Positions 10,727-22,200 of a DNA stretch of 64,000 nt are shown piece by piece. Position numbers and translations under genes: made by a program. Within the stretch, counting starts at the first letter, position 1, and every line of letters starts with the position of its first letter. The stretch is from contig MU270069.1 in NCBI GenBank assembly GCA_021432635.1, forward strand, positions 248,001 to 312,000, in the 5' to 3' direction. The stretch is from Thozetella sp. PMI_491. Its lineage: Eukaryota; Ascomycota; Sordariomycetes; Chaetosphaeriales; Chaetosphaeriaceae. The notes under the pieces were generated by a model that was not told the origin of the DNA, ran no database searches, and saw only the letters and a program-made list of their open reading frames with translations.

Positions 10727-12102
10727 GGGACGAGTCTGGACCGGGGGGGGTCGGCGAGGGGGGCTAGACTAGGCGCCTCAGTGGGAGGGAGATGCGAGGG
10801 CTATCGGTCGTGACGATAGCTTCGCCGATCCGTGTTCGGCGCGGCTGATGGGGAGAGGCGACGATCTCGAGGGGAGGAAACCGAGGGGATATTACAAAAA
10901 AAAAAAGTACCGGCGATCTGCACGGGCCGCGCGAGGTGGGCGACTCCTGGCAGCGGCAGAAGGCGTCGTCGAAATAGCAGGAGGATTAGGCTCGGCCGGG
11001 GAGGGAAAGAAAGAAGAGAAGAAGGGAAAGGGGAGCGGGAGCGTGGCCGATGCAGAAGAGGCAAGGTAGTGAGAAGGAAAGGGGGCTTGGGGGGAAGGCG
11101 ATGCAACGAGAAGGGATGGACCATCACCGGGTCAGACGTCGCGAGCAGCTCGCAAAGCTGAGACAAGTGGTCCTTATTGGGCCTGGCGGGCCAAGTTGGC
11201 AGCCTAGGGGCCCTGGAGGCAGGCTCCGCTCTCCGATCGCCTACCAGAGTAGAATATCCTCCCCCCCCGGAGCCCCGGGCCTGCCCCTCTCATCTAGCGC
11301 TTGTCGGCAAAAGAGGCTGCTCTCCCGAGCGGGTTTTTGCCGAAGTGGCCCTACTTTGGACGGCGCTGCTTAAAATGACGACCTCTGTACATAGACAACT
11401 GCAGCTGCAAACGCGGGACGAGCGGTGCAGGTTTTCTGCTGCGGCCGTAAGCTGAGGCAGGCTCGTCATGCACCATACCTCGTCTACCACGCATGGCTCG
11501 CACGACCCCGTGCACCTCTGGTACCTCTGGCACCTCTGGCACCTCTGGAGCCTCTGGAGCCTCTGGAATGACGTCTCTAACCGCCCAATTGCCCACACCC
11601 TCTTCGATGCATATACACATGATTGCATACACATAGGCAACCACCACCCATACGATGGCTATCCCTTATTATCTGCTGCCTCTCGCCAGAAGTTATGTTT
11701 TGGTTTCAATGTTTTTTGGTGTATTTTTTGGGGGGGTGGGGGCGCAAGGTAGAATAGCATATTTTCGGCGATTGCTTCCCTTCATACGAGCCGTAGTTGC
11801 AGGCTTGTCGTGCTGGACCGCGCGGCCCAAAGGAGTTGCTTAGTAGGTATGTACAGGATGTACGTGACCCTGTCGGCCACCGTCTCGCAGACGAGCTTTG
11901 TCATACAACGCTCAACTGCACTTGCACCACCAAAGAATAAAGCAGGCGCAATCCACTTGTAGGTGGAAAATCCGTCTGGCCTCCAGTCTCGGGGCCGTGG
12001 CTCTCAGTCCGCAAGCCCCAATTCCAGCTAAACTGCCTACGATTCTATACTAGATTGTATCCTTCGTCCATCATCCTAGCCTCAACCAGAGCGGCAGGCC
12101 CA
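10727..12102. other. Intergenic region upstream of the STIMATE-like gene
   Basis: About 1.4 kb. The part next to the gene (10800-11160) is purine-rich on the plus strand, meaning pyrimidine-rich on the coding strand, as expected for a fungal promoter or leader. The remainder contains a short 9-nt tandem repeat. No gene is supported. Confidence 0.5.
11513..11566. repeat. Six-copy 9-nt tandem repeat
   Basis: Six consecutive 9-nt units: CACCTCTGG, TACCTCTGG, CACCTCTGG twice and AGCCTCTGG twice. The period is a multiple of three, so the minus-strand frame reads as repeated Pro-Glu-Val/Ala, but no gene is evident around it. Confidence 0.9.
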
Positions 12103-13167
12103 TCAGTGGTCAAACAGTTTCCAGTAAAGCACCTCGTGCTCATCGACAGGATCTAGAACTAATCCCAGACCAACCGGAAGCTTGGTGAACATAGGAGCTG
12201 CCCTTGGTCGTTTAATGGCAACAAGCTCGAGTGGCTTAACATCCTACGTCAGCCATAGCAACCTTTGTTCATTATAGACAAAATCTCGACAGCACAGCAA
12301 CATTTGCCTTTCAACTTGAGCCAGGTCGACATGGCATTGAACCGGTTACACAGTACTGGCTGGCCATCCTAAACGCGCGTGGCCAGTCTGACCATACGGC
12401 CGCTCCTCAATTCTTCCTTGCTCTGTTTGTTCGATCGTCGTAATGGAGACTTCTCTGGTCATCATGGCACACTGCTACACGCGAGAGTTAACCTCGCCAT
12501 GCAATTGATTTGGGAAGATTTTCTACCGCCACCAAGTTTGTTGGCGGCCATGTTCCAAGTCATAAGGGGCTCGGGATCCTCTGGTTTCTACACCCCCTCC
12601 TTATAGTACTAACTTCGGTCAGCCTGGCTTACAGCGAATATGTGCTGCCTACCGGCCGAACTGCTCTAGGAATATCCCTAGTGCCGGCTGGTGAGGAGAT
12701 AGGACGGGAGTTGGAGTGGCTAGGGAGCTTCCAGAATCTCGGCAGGTCGAGTATCTTGCGATAGCCGAGAGCCATCCTTTTATGCATGCCGATCATGCCT
12801 TTGATATTGTCCTTAGTCACTTGTTCCCATGGCCGCCTTTCGCCAACACCTGAGAACCGTATGCTACCCTCCTCGAGCAGGAGCTTATGGACGACCGAAT
12901 CCGGCTACGTGGGGATAGAAACCCGGCTGTCTATATCGTTCGATTCCACAAGACGAAGTTTGTGGTGACCTCGACGAGGGTCTCATAGTTAGCCTGTGTA
13001 TACAGGGTCACCAGTCCACCATGGCGATAGTTAATTATACCACGGTCATGAAAGTTGGCTCGTTGAGGATGCCAATTTGAAGTCCGACGGGTGAAAAAAC
13101 TAGCTCGCGCAGTGGCACGGATGCTGCCACATAAACATTGAAGCAAGGACAAGTGAAGCAAGGACAA
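12103..13167 (-). pseudogene. Candidate decayed or fragmentary gene, function unknown
   Basis: Three protein-like stretches lie in order on the minus strand. Segment 1 (about 13167-12931) includes HGGLVTLYTQANYETLVEV. Segment 2 (12904-12653) starts directly after an acceptor-like CACGTAG, is open for 84 codons (including GMIGMHKRMALGYRKIL) and ends at a donor-like GTAGGC. Segment 3 (12243-12103) follows a branch-site/acceptor GCTGACGTAG, is 46 codons long (KLPVGLGLVLDPVDEHEV) and ends in a stop. Splice-like borders and even residue composition suggest former exons. I cannot join them into one open frame: segment 1 ends in a stop without a matching donor, and 12252-12640 has stops in all minus frames. 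I recognise no family. Degeneration is an inference. Confidence 0.35.
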
Positions 13168-13168
13168 G
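13139..13168. repeat. Perfect 15-bp tandem duplication
   Basis: TGAAGCAAGGACAAG occurs twice head-to-tail without mismatch. It lies inside segment 1 of the candidate decayed gene and adds exactly five codons. Confidence 0.95.
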
Positions 13169-14276
13169 CCATCACATCACCCGCCCATACTGCTACACCC
13201 GGCACCCAAGCACGACCAATAGGCTGAGCAGTGCCATTAATACCCCCTGGAGACCGAAGTGAGCCTTGGTGGGAGAGATTAGGTATTGGCGGAAGCTACC
13301 CGATGCTGATAGACACGAAGGCGTGGGGCAGCGTCTTAGTCTTACGTACAACCCACCCAAAATGAGAACCGTCTTGTGGTGGGGGGGAAGTTTGTTGGAC
13401 GGGGAAGGGAGGGGGGGCTCAGGTGACCCCCAACGCGATCGAGCTGCTCAGCCCAACACCCAAGGTTGTGGTAGCACATCAGGGATTCCGTTCGCGCATA
13501 TACTGTCGTCATTGGGCATCGACCCATCCTGTTTACCCACTTGCACCGTGCGGAGTAGCCCATAATCTGAACCGCCATGTCCTTTCTGGGCAGCCCCCAG
13601 TGTTGGGTTCGTCCAAACTCTGTCCCAGCACACAGTATATAAAAGGCCCATATCTGGAGGGAGTGCTTAGTAAATATCTAGTAAGTCACGAGGGTTAGAG
13701 ACGGTTGACGAAAGCAACAGCAGGACTTCGATGGAGAGCGCGAGTTCTGCCGGCGAGCTAGGTTTCAGTTCATTCTGTATGACTGCAATTAAGCACATAA
13801 TAAGACCCAGAAGTATGCCGCCACCCTTTTCCGCAGCCACATCCTTGCCGCAGGCGGCGACGAGGGCAGGGGCCGAACCAAAGCAGCAAAGCACCCGTGT
13901 CATGGTGATCGTAAATCCCCTCGTCCGTGAATTCCATGCAGAAAATCCACCAAAAAGTAATGACAATGTCACCGCGGTAAAGCGAGCGGCGAGTACGGCG
14001 GTGCCGTTAGACGACCTCCGGGACGGTCGGAAGCAAGTTGCGCACGAAGTGAGGTAGGGTGCTACGCCCAAGCGACAGCTCTGACGACTTCTTAACCGGA
14101 GCCACTGTAATTTTGGCCTTTGGTGAGGTCGAGAGCGCCTTCTTCTCCGAGACTAGCGACGATCGAAGGGACGACGCAGCCTGCCGGGAGGGTGGGGAGC
14201 GTGAGGATGAAGACGGGCCTCCAGACAATCGAAGGTGGGACTTGTCATGAAGGCGGTCCGCAGGCCCGTCTGATTG
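13169..14276. other. Intergenic region downstream of SF3B6
   Basis: About 1.1 kb. It contains a G-run (13379-13387), a TATA-like sequence TATATAAAAGG at 13636-13646 on the plus strand, and a plus-strand frame of 108 codons from 13731 that lacks recognisable domains. The right end should be the 3' UTR of SF3B6 on the minus strand. Confidence 0.45.
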
Positions 14277-15097
14277 TCAATCGATACCGTGTTGCTGCTT
14301 GAGGCGTTCCAAATTCTCCTTGCGGGTCTCGAGATCTTCCCTCGCGCGCTGCATCTTCTCTGGCTGGTGGTAGAGGACGACGAGGTATCGTCCTTGGAAG
14401 TTGAACCCGTTGAGCTTGTCGCAAGCTTGCTTCGCGTCCATCACGTCCTGGAAGACGACGAAGGCAGTCCCTTTGGTGTTGGCCGTGATTCCGGCACGAA
14501 CCTGGCTGTATGCGCTCTGTCAGCTCTTTATTCTGAAGAATTGGGGTGTGGAAGGGAAGTGTTCAGGGCTTCGCGACGCGGGAGCGCGATAGCTAAGGGA
14601 AAGTAGGCATACCGGACAGGGCCGAATTTGGAGAAGAGATCGAAAAGATCCTCCGGCGTTACGTTGTAGCTAGATGGTCGTTAGCCGGCATGTCTATATA
14701 AGATGTGTCGGGAGCGAAAGCGATTCGGCTTACCTTAGATTCTTTACGAACAAAGCTCTGCTCATGGTGATGGTACGATTAGCGCGTCAATCTTCTGGTG
14801 GCGATCGCCGGGGACAGCAGACTACCAAGGCCAGGGCGGGTAGTGCTCGCGATTAAGAGGGAAGAGGGGAGAAAAAAAAAGGGCCGCGGATGGATGGGCG
14901 TAGCCGGCTACCGGTAGGGAAGGAGCGGCGTTTGGGGCCCGGTGGCGATGAATGTGGTGATGGAAACAAGATGAAAATGGCCAGGGCGCCGGCCGGGAGG
15001 ATGGATTCGGGGGGGTTCGCGAGGCAGTTGGGGCCGAAAATTGTGATAGGAGACCTTACCTGTTGACTTCTGGGGCTAACTTGCCAGGGCGACTCAT
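14277..15097 (-). CDS. SF3B6: Splicing factor 3b subunit 6 (p14/SF3B14), branch-site RRM protein
   Basis: Small U2 snRNP protein that sits near the branch-point adenosine and binds SF3B1. Exons on the minus strand: 15097-15060, 14757-14734, 14669-14613 and 14505-14277, giving 115 aa, close to the usual 120-125. Introns are 302, 64 and 107 nt with GT-AG ends; all four exons are needed to restore the single RRM. RNP2 is ALFVKNLSYNV and RNP1 lies in KGTAFVVFQD; DAKQACDKLNGFNFQ and RYLVVLYHQP are hallmarks of the family. The start at MSRPGKLAPEVNR matches the usual N-terminus. The frame stays open upstream to an ATG at 15334 (see separate entry). The 302-nt first intron is long for this genome. 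Confidence 0.93.
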
Positions 15098-15334
15098 ATC
15101 TTGATCTCGATTCCGACGTGCTGCGATTTCCTGGGGGGTGGGGATGTACTTCTCGTACTCGAAGTCTTCTGGGTAGACGGGAAGGTCGTCTTCGTTAGAA
15201 GGTCGAAGAAGAGGGCGAGAGTCCGACTGGCGCTCGGATCCGACGGCGGGCCTAGCCTGGCTTGGCTCTCCTCGATCACGTGGCATGATAACTTTGGCCA
15301 GCCGCACACGTGCCTTGTTCAGGACCCTCTTCAT
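15098..15334 (-). other. In-frame upstream extension of the SF3B6 reading frame
   Basis: Seventy-nine codons from the ATG at 15334 run without a stop into the SF3B6 start codon at 15097. The predicted peptide is charged, with a hydrophilic end (EDFEYEKYIPTPQEI, then ARRNRDQD) directly preceding MSRPGK. It may be untranslated leader or an alternative N-terminus that would make a 194-residue protein. Its last 30 residues look protein-like, but I know of no such extension in the family. Confidence 0.4.
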
Positions 15335-16229
15335 GATTGGTTCGCTTCAACCTCGGATATTTGAGGAAAGGGGCTTCGGGGTCCTGGAGTAAATAAAAGA
15401 GGATGGGGGATGGCCAGAACAAGGAGGTGCACATCTCCCCCAAGGCTTGCAGTTTGAGTTGTTTGTTGTTTCTAGAAATTTTGGATCACGCTGGATTTTT
15501 TTTGGGATATTTCAAGTGGCCTTTTGATGCGGAGCCCCCGCTGTGAACCAGCCGCCTTACGCCGGAAGGCTCTACGGACGGAACCTATCGCCAAAAGGAC
15601 GGCATCATCAGCAAAATACAGCCGCATCGTGTCCCCAACTTTTCACTTGTATGATTGTAATAAAATTTTTGACGACCGCTTATAACTTATCAGTTGCCTG
15701 TCTATCATTTTGCTATGATCATGTGAGGGGGAGGGGCCTCCGCTCCGCAATATATCCAGCAGGTTGAATAAGCTCTCGGCGACTTTGTATTCCCTCAGCC
15801 ACTCCATTTCATGGAAATTAAAGAGCCCTAGGTAGTTATTATATGTAGAAAGGCTTTTAGGCGTTGCGTAGTCCAGCCTTTAGCCAACTTTCCCCTTTCT
15901 CATGACATAGGAAATGCGAACGAAGGCCTGGGCCGCTGGAAAAGGAAGAGATTCGTAAATATTCTCCCCATTATCCGCTAACCGCTACAAATCCCCAGTT
16001 ATCTACTTATTCTGCTATGCATAGAAGCCCTCCTGTATCCCTCGGTCGTAGTCTACGGGCATTAAACATTTACAGATGAAACATTATCCTCGCACCGGTG
16101 GGTACGCCCCCTGCATACCATATCAAACACCAAAAAGAATACTCTACCAGATACCAGAGGTCATAGCCTGTCTAGAATCGGCGTATTCAACACCCCCGCA
16201 ATCATAGAATCCCTGCGTAGCCGAAATGT
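15335..16229. other. Intergenic region, SF3B6 upstream and tyrosinase downstream
   Basis: About 0.9 kb, more AT-rich than the neighbouring coding DNA, between two minus-strand genes. It should contain the SF3B6 promoter at the left and the tyrosinase 3' UTR at the right. No open frame with recognisable features. Confidence 0.5.
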
Positions 16230-18220
16230 TTATCGCACGCTGAAGCACGTGTCTGCGGCTCCCCACTTGGGAAGCTCGTTGATGTGGGACGGCGCCTGGA
16301 CAACGTAGCTCACAACATCAACCTTGAGGCTGCTGATTTGGTCGACTTCCATCCCTCTATTAGATAATACGTGGCAGTGGAGGCTGTTTTTGAGGATTGG
16401 TATAATATCATCCGGCGATAGGCTGTGGAGGCTCCCCGCGGCTGCTCTATTGACCAACGCAGCCGTCAGCGGCACTGTCCCGGTAATGGTCGGCCCGCTC
16501 GTCGTGTACATTGTGTCGCTGCTTGGTGCCGCAAAAACGCTCATGGTACCGACTAGATTCTGCGCAGAGGGCCATGTCCGGGTATCCGGGGGTGGTGACC
16601 CTAGGAAGAGATGTATCGAGAATGGGCCCCGGAGCGCTTGCTTCTCGACGCGGATGTTGACGATCCACTCGCGATACTGATCTCCTGCGAATACCTGGGC
16701 TGTCTGAAGTGCCCTTGTGTTGAGTCCTTTGGCACGAAGTGCGATCCCAGATGGACTAGATTGGCTATACAGTCGGTTAATCGTAGCGATCACTTGGGAC
16801 TTGTTGGTGGAGCCTGAGTCTCCGACATCGTTGTAAGTGTACCCAAATATGCGGTGGTCTCTAACCATATCGGACGTCCAGAAGTTTCCCTTGTCGTCGG
16901 AGAAAAACGGAGTCAAGGCTGTGTTGCTGTCCTGCTCCTCGCCCCTCGACGTAGTGTACGAGCTCATAGCTGCAGGCGTCGGAAGGATCCAAGAGTTGGG
17001 GTACAGCACCTGCCACATGGCAAAAATGCGGTCCACGTTTGCATGGTGCAAGAAGAAGATGGGGTCGAATGCAGAGAAAGGAATATACGACATGTGTCCC
17101 GTGAACCCGCCGGCAATGTTGTGGATCGTATCGTGTAATGACTCTATGGAGTCATAGGCCAAGCTGTTGCTCTGATTGATCCAACCTTCATTACTGAACA
17201 TGCTGTAGTCATCATAATTGGCAAAGAGGTTGTACAGGCGCTGCTCAATAACGGCTCGATTCTGATCCAGGCTTCCCGCAACAGCGGTGTTGTTGGATTG
17301 CGCAGAACTGTCGCCGGTGGTCGGGGCTCGCAGCGTTGAAGGCCAGTCCGTGAACTACGCAGTTAGTAGTTAGAAAAGGCCATTAGAAGAAGAATATGTG
17401 CTTACCGGGCTCTGGATGAAGGAATTTGGGTCCAAGGGTCTAAATATATAGCGGAACAACGGGTTGGCAATTCGCTGCATCCCGTTCGGCCCGTCCACGT
17501 CGACGTAGGACTGACCAGTGATGCTCTGTGGAAGTACACTCTGGCCGGCCGGAGGGGCAGTCGCCCAGTCCCAATAAGGGATTCGAAATTTCGCTGCGGC
17601 GTCCTGGAATCTCGTGCGCTGGGCCCCAGCTGGCCAGGCCATGGCAATATTCTGAATGGTATCGTACAGAACTTGCTGTTGGCTATCAGCCACTCAGTCA
17701 TAACCAGCTTACGCCGGGTTACCGCGTCTCAGGATCTTAGCTTGCCTTACCTCGTACAATGCGAGATATGGGCGGTGCCAGGTGGGAAAGAGCACCGAAA
17801 TGTGAGTGCAGTAACCTGAACGCTCGTTTCCGGCAGTCGGGCCCACTCCTCCCCATGATTGAAACGGTACACCGTGTATCCCTATTGCCAGTCAGGGGAA
17901 TAGAACGTAGAGTGTGCGAGGAGGTACTGAGACCACCTACCGGTAAGCCCGTACCACGATGTTGGATCTGACTGGTTGGTGAACTGCATCATGTTGAGAC
18001 CGAGCAGAAATAGAGTCCACTGATCACCATCCGCCTGAAGTTCTCGGATCTCCCGGCGCACCGGGAGGCTCCCGTCCGCGGATGCAGAGACGCCCTTGAC
18101 GACCACTTGTTGAGGAAGTGCCTGTCTCTTGAATACACCAAGGATATCAAGGCCGTAATCGTAAGCGCCATGCTGGGCCAAGGCTAGACATGCCCAAGAG
18201 AGCACGACGATCGGCAGCAT
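16230..18220 (-). CDS. Tyrosinase (type-3 copper monophenol oxidase) with C-terminal domain
   Basis: Oxidises monophenols to o-quinones, the first step of melanin formation. Exons on the minus strand: 18220-17941, 17881-17751, 17675-17406 and 17354-16230; introns of 59, 75 and 51 nt; 601 aa. CuA ligands: His96 (IHGVPF), His120 and His129 ([13 protein letters not shown]). Cys118 in the CTH motif matches the Cys that forms a thioether with the second CuA histidine in Neurospora tyrosinase. CuB ligands: His301 and His305 (SLHDTIHN) and His330 ([12 protein letters not shown]), with the expected 4 and 25 residue spacing. A hydrophobic N-terminus ([15 protein letters not shown]) looks like a signal peptide. 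The catalytic core closes near the tyrosine motif FGYTY; about 200 further residues form the C-terminal region that normally shields the active site until proteolysis. It stands alone, with no pigment genes beside it. Confidence 0.93.
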
Positions 18221-19252
18221 CGTGGTCGTAGTATAGCAGGAGAAGCCTCAAAAGGGTTGAGAAAGGGGGAGTTGGTGGCCTCGAAGGATTGGAGGAGAGC
18301 TTAAAAAACCAAATACACTCACGCCATAGAGCGGGAAGGCAGGCTTAGCATGTGGTATATGTTCACAAAGAGAAGGATCAATCCACGTCTAGCTCCAGGA
18401 GCTGTTTTGCTGTTTGCCTAGTACGCCTTAGGTCGCACCTTCCTATCGGGACGGAGGAGTCGGCCTGCTCGTACCCGACAAACACGAAGACTTGGCAGAC
18501 CGCCTGGGAGTTCGTGTAAAAGAAATCCTGCTTGGAGCCAAGGGAAGGCTCGTGAGGCGGGGGATAGCATACACGGCTAGACCGACTTTCCGATGGAAAT
18601 CTTGTAAACAGGGCAGACGTTGGTTCGGGTAGGCACAGGAAGATCTGCAGGGGCCGCAGCCGAAGGCAAGGGCCATGCCACGGAGTGAAATTTCTTCTAT
18701 TAGGAGGAGAAGCTGTATGCTTAAATGAAATTGGTTCTAATTTGGGTCAGGGGAGACGGCCGCTTGCAGATTATATGGCGCCATAGGGGAGAACGAGGCG
18801 ACGCAAGACGAAGCAAGCCCGCGACCTGCTGCAGCACGCAGCTGACGCGGCCACGGTCGGCGAAGGTCGCATTCATATTTGATTGTGTTTTGTCTCTTGG
18901 TCGACTCTCAGACGGCTATCCGCCTGGACGCCGCCGTTTTGTCCCAGGGCGCGCTGAGGTAGCTCTGAACCGGTCGGGGAGGACTATAAGGTGCATGTCT
19001 CGACCGGCCGCAGGGGAGAAACTCGGCACAAACTGGCCGAGACAATGGACACGAAAGACGGCAGCCAAGCCGGGGCTAGTGCGAGGTACCTGCTTATAGT
19101 CGGTCGCCCGCTGTCTCGTGTGATTTGTGCAATTCTTAATAACGCGGCTAGAGTCTCAGGAGCGAAGGTACCTATGAACTGAAGCCACAAACTCCAATTC
19201 TTTTCTTATACCTCAACGCCCTGGTATGTATCAGACAAGATGGCCGGTGCGC
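18221..19252. other. Intergenic region, tyrosinase promoter side
   Basis: About 1 kb between the tyrosinase start and the RPA135 stop, both on the minus strand. No protein-like frame is convincing. The tyrosinase promoter must lie at the left. Confidence 0.5.
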
Positions 19253-22200
19253 CTACACCCCTGGAAACGACAGGTGCTCCCTAGCCGGCCCTCTCCTGAC
19301 AGCATCCTTCGGGTCGACCTTATATTTGAGTTTCACACCCATCGCGGCTAGCTCCACGTCTAGGTACTTGAGCACACCTGGCACCGCAACCTGCGTGGTA
19401 TTCTCCCCCCCTACATACTGGAGCCCATGCCCGTCTTCCCATATCTCGCCCTCCACTTTCGTGAGGTCTAGGTCCTCGATGTCGTCCAGCCGTGTGGCGC
19501 ATTTACGGCAGCGGACGGTGTTGAAAGCCTTCTTCTTCCCAACGAATGGAGACACGGTTGGCTGGACCGATAGAAAGGACCCACAGCTGCGGCAGATCCA
19601 AGACTTCGTATAGTCAGAGCAGTTCAAGAGGCGGTCTTGGAGCAGGAAGGCGGCTCCATGGGCGATGAGCGCGTCTCGCTCCATCTCTCCGACGCGGATT
19701 CCACCACCCCGGGCCTTGCCCTTGACCGGCTGCCCTGTAGTCTGCACGACAGGGCCGGTGGTACGCACCTGGTACTTGTCGTTCACCATGTGCCGAAGGC
19801 GTTGGTAGTAGACAAGACCAATGTAGATGTCGGCATGTAGCTCCTCGCCCGTGATGCCCGAATACATAGGCTCGTTTCCGTGGTAATTGTAGCCGGCCTT
19901 CATCAGCTGGTGGCCAAAATAATCCGCTGCCGTGTTCTGTTCGTCGAACCTGAAGGGCGTCGAGTCCTGCGCCAGACCATGCAAGGCCCCCGACTTACCC
20001 GCGAGCGATTCGACAAACATGCCTATTGTCATGCGCGACGGAAACGCGTGCGGGTTGATAATGACGTCCGGCTGGATCCCGGACTCGGAGAAGGGCATGT
20101 CGATTGCCGGCCACTTCTGCGAGCAGACACCCTTCTGGCCGTGCCTCGACGCGAACTTGTCACCAATGACGGGAGATCGAGGGATGCGGAGCTTGATCGA
20201 CACCATCTGCAGCGGCTCTGTTCCGGTCTCGCTCCCGATCACTCTGACCTCTTCGATGAATGCATCCTCAGTATCCTTGTACCTCTCAAAGTGCGTGACC
20301 CCGTCTCGGTTGACAAGCTTGCCGTTGTAATCCGGAGCCACGGTGTGCCAGGCGCATAGGACATCACCCTCCCTGACGAGGCGGCCGACATACGGCAGTC
20401 CATCCTCGTCAAGCATCTCTCTCGCGTTCGCTCTCATGGTGCTCCCAGGAGCGAACCCGAATAGTTTCTCTGTGGTCTGGACCGTCCGTATCCTCGAGTC
20501 GTCCTTAAGGCTGATCTTCTTGGTCTTGTAGATGGTGCCGTGTGCAAACCCACGTTCGTGGGCCGACTTGTTGAGAATCATAGCGTCGTCCATGTCGTAT
20601 CCAGTGTAAGAGATAACTGCGACGACCGCATTTGTACCGTTAGGGAAGTTATCGAAGCCGTACGTATTATGCAGCCAGGAGCGTACAATTGGCGTTTGGC
20701 CGGTCTGGAGGCGGTACGTCTTATTATCTGTGCGGTATCGGAGCGAAGTACCGGGTGTCCCCATCGTTTGCTTGCCCATCTGACATTGGTACATATTACG
20801 GGGGGACTGGTTGAAGTCGGAGAAAGGGGTCTGGTTGGCCAGGATCGAAAGAATGTTGGTCGGGTCGAATTCCACGTGTGTTGAGTCGCCTGAGACGATC
20901 TCGGGGTCCGTGACAGCAATCGACATGTACGGCTGCTCGTGGGGTCCGACGAAGTCTTCTTGTTCCAGCGGGAGGTATTTAACGGGCCTGACCATCCTGG
21001 ATGGCTGCGACGCCATATAGATGCCGGGGTACGACCCTCCGTTGGAGGGGGGCACATAGCCGATCTCAAGCTCCTTTGGTACGCCATGACCGCCTTCAAC
21101 CTTCCAGTGTCTAAAAGTATCCGCAATTCTTTTGGACTCTGCAGGCATGCACCAGCCAAGAATCTTGCCGTCTAGCATGATCACAACGCTCTCGTCGGTG
21201 GCAGCGGACGAGACATCCACGGCCCCAAGCTCTGCAACAAGTCGGGGAAGGTGCGAAATATCAACAGACTCGGTCATAATCTGGCACTTATGTGCCAGGT
21301 GGTTCAGTAGACCGCAGGGAGCACCGTCAGGGGTGTGAACAGGGCATAAGAAGCCCCAGGATTCGGGGAGAAGCTTGCGAACGGTTGTGGTTTTCAGCTG
21401 CGCGAAGAAGCTGCCTCGATGCACCATGCGAAAGTGGGCGATAAAGCGAAGGAAGTTGAGTTTCTCCGCGACAACTGTGAAGCCGGATGTTTGCTGCAAG
21501 TCCAGGCCGGACGGGCTCTGCAGGTTTCCAGTTGACAGGAAGTACTCAAGGGCGTTTCCAATGTTTTCGTTCGTCCTGCGGAAGATGCCCGTGGGGAACT
21601 CTTTGTTGAAAGTGGCCGAGCTGAAGGTAGTTGTAGGGTTTCTCCTAATGTATTCACGCAGCGCTCCTCTCAGGGATACTGTGAGCAGTTCCTCTAGTCG
21701 TTCCTTCAATATCTGACCATATAAAAAACCGCCGAGGAGCACTTCCTGGTTCTGGACCGCGTCTGGGTTATCGACGGCGCAGTCTCCGGCGATGAGGGAA
21801 TAGAGCTTTCGGCACATAAATAAGAGCAGCTTGAACTTGTCCAAGTCGTTGTCCTCGGTGACGTTGATAGCTCCGAGGTGGACGAGAACGACCTTGCGCA
21901 GAAACTCGGTGCCAGCCTCGTAATGAGACATGGTGTCGGGAACTCCTAGCACAACCCGAAACTTCTCGCCAAGGTAGGCCCGTGTCTGAGTTTTGGTGTA
22001 CAGCCCGTATACCTTGTATGTTCGCAGGAGAAGCTCTACCCGGTCGGTAAGGAAGGTATTGTCAATGCTTGAGGAATCCGGGCTACCGACAAGTCCTTCA
22101 AAAATGTCACGGTCGTTCGTTTCGATAAGCGCCTTGAGAATCATCATGACAGGAATGAGATACTCGTTCTTCCTCCATGAGAACCGGAAGGTAACATTGC

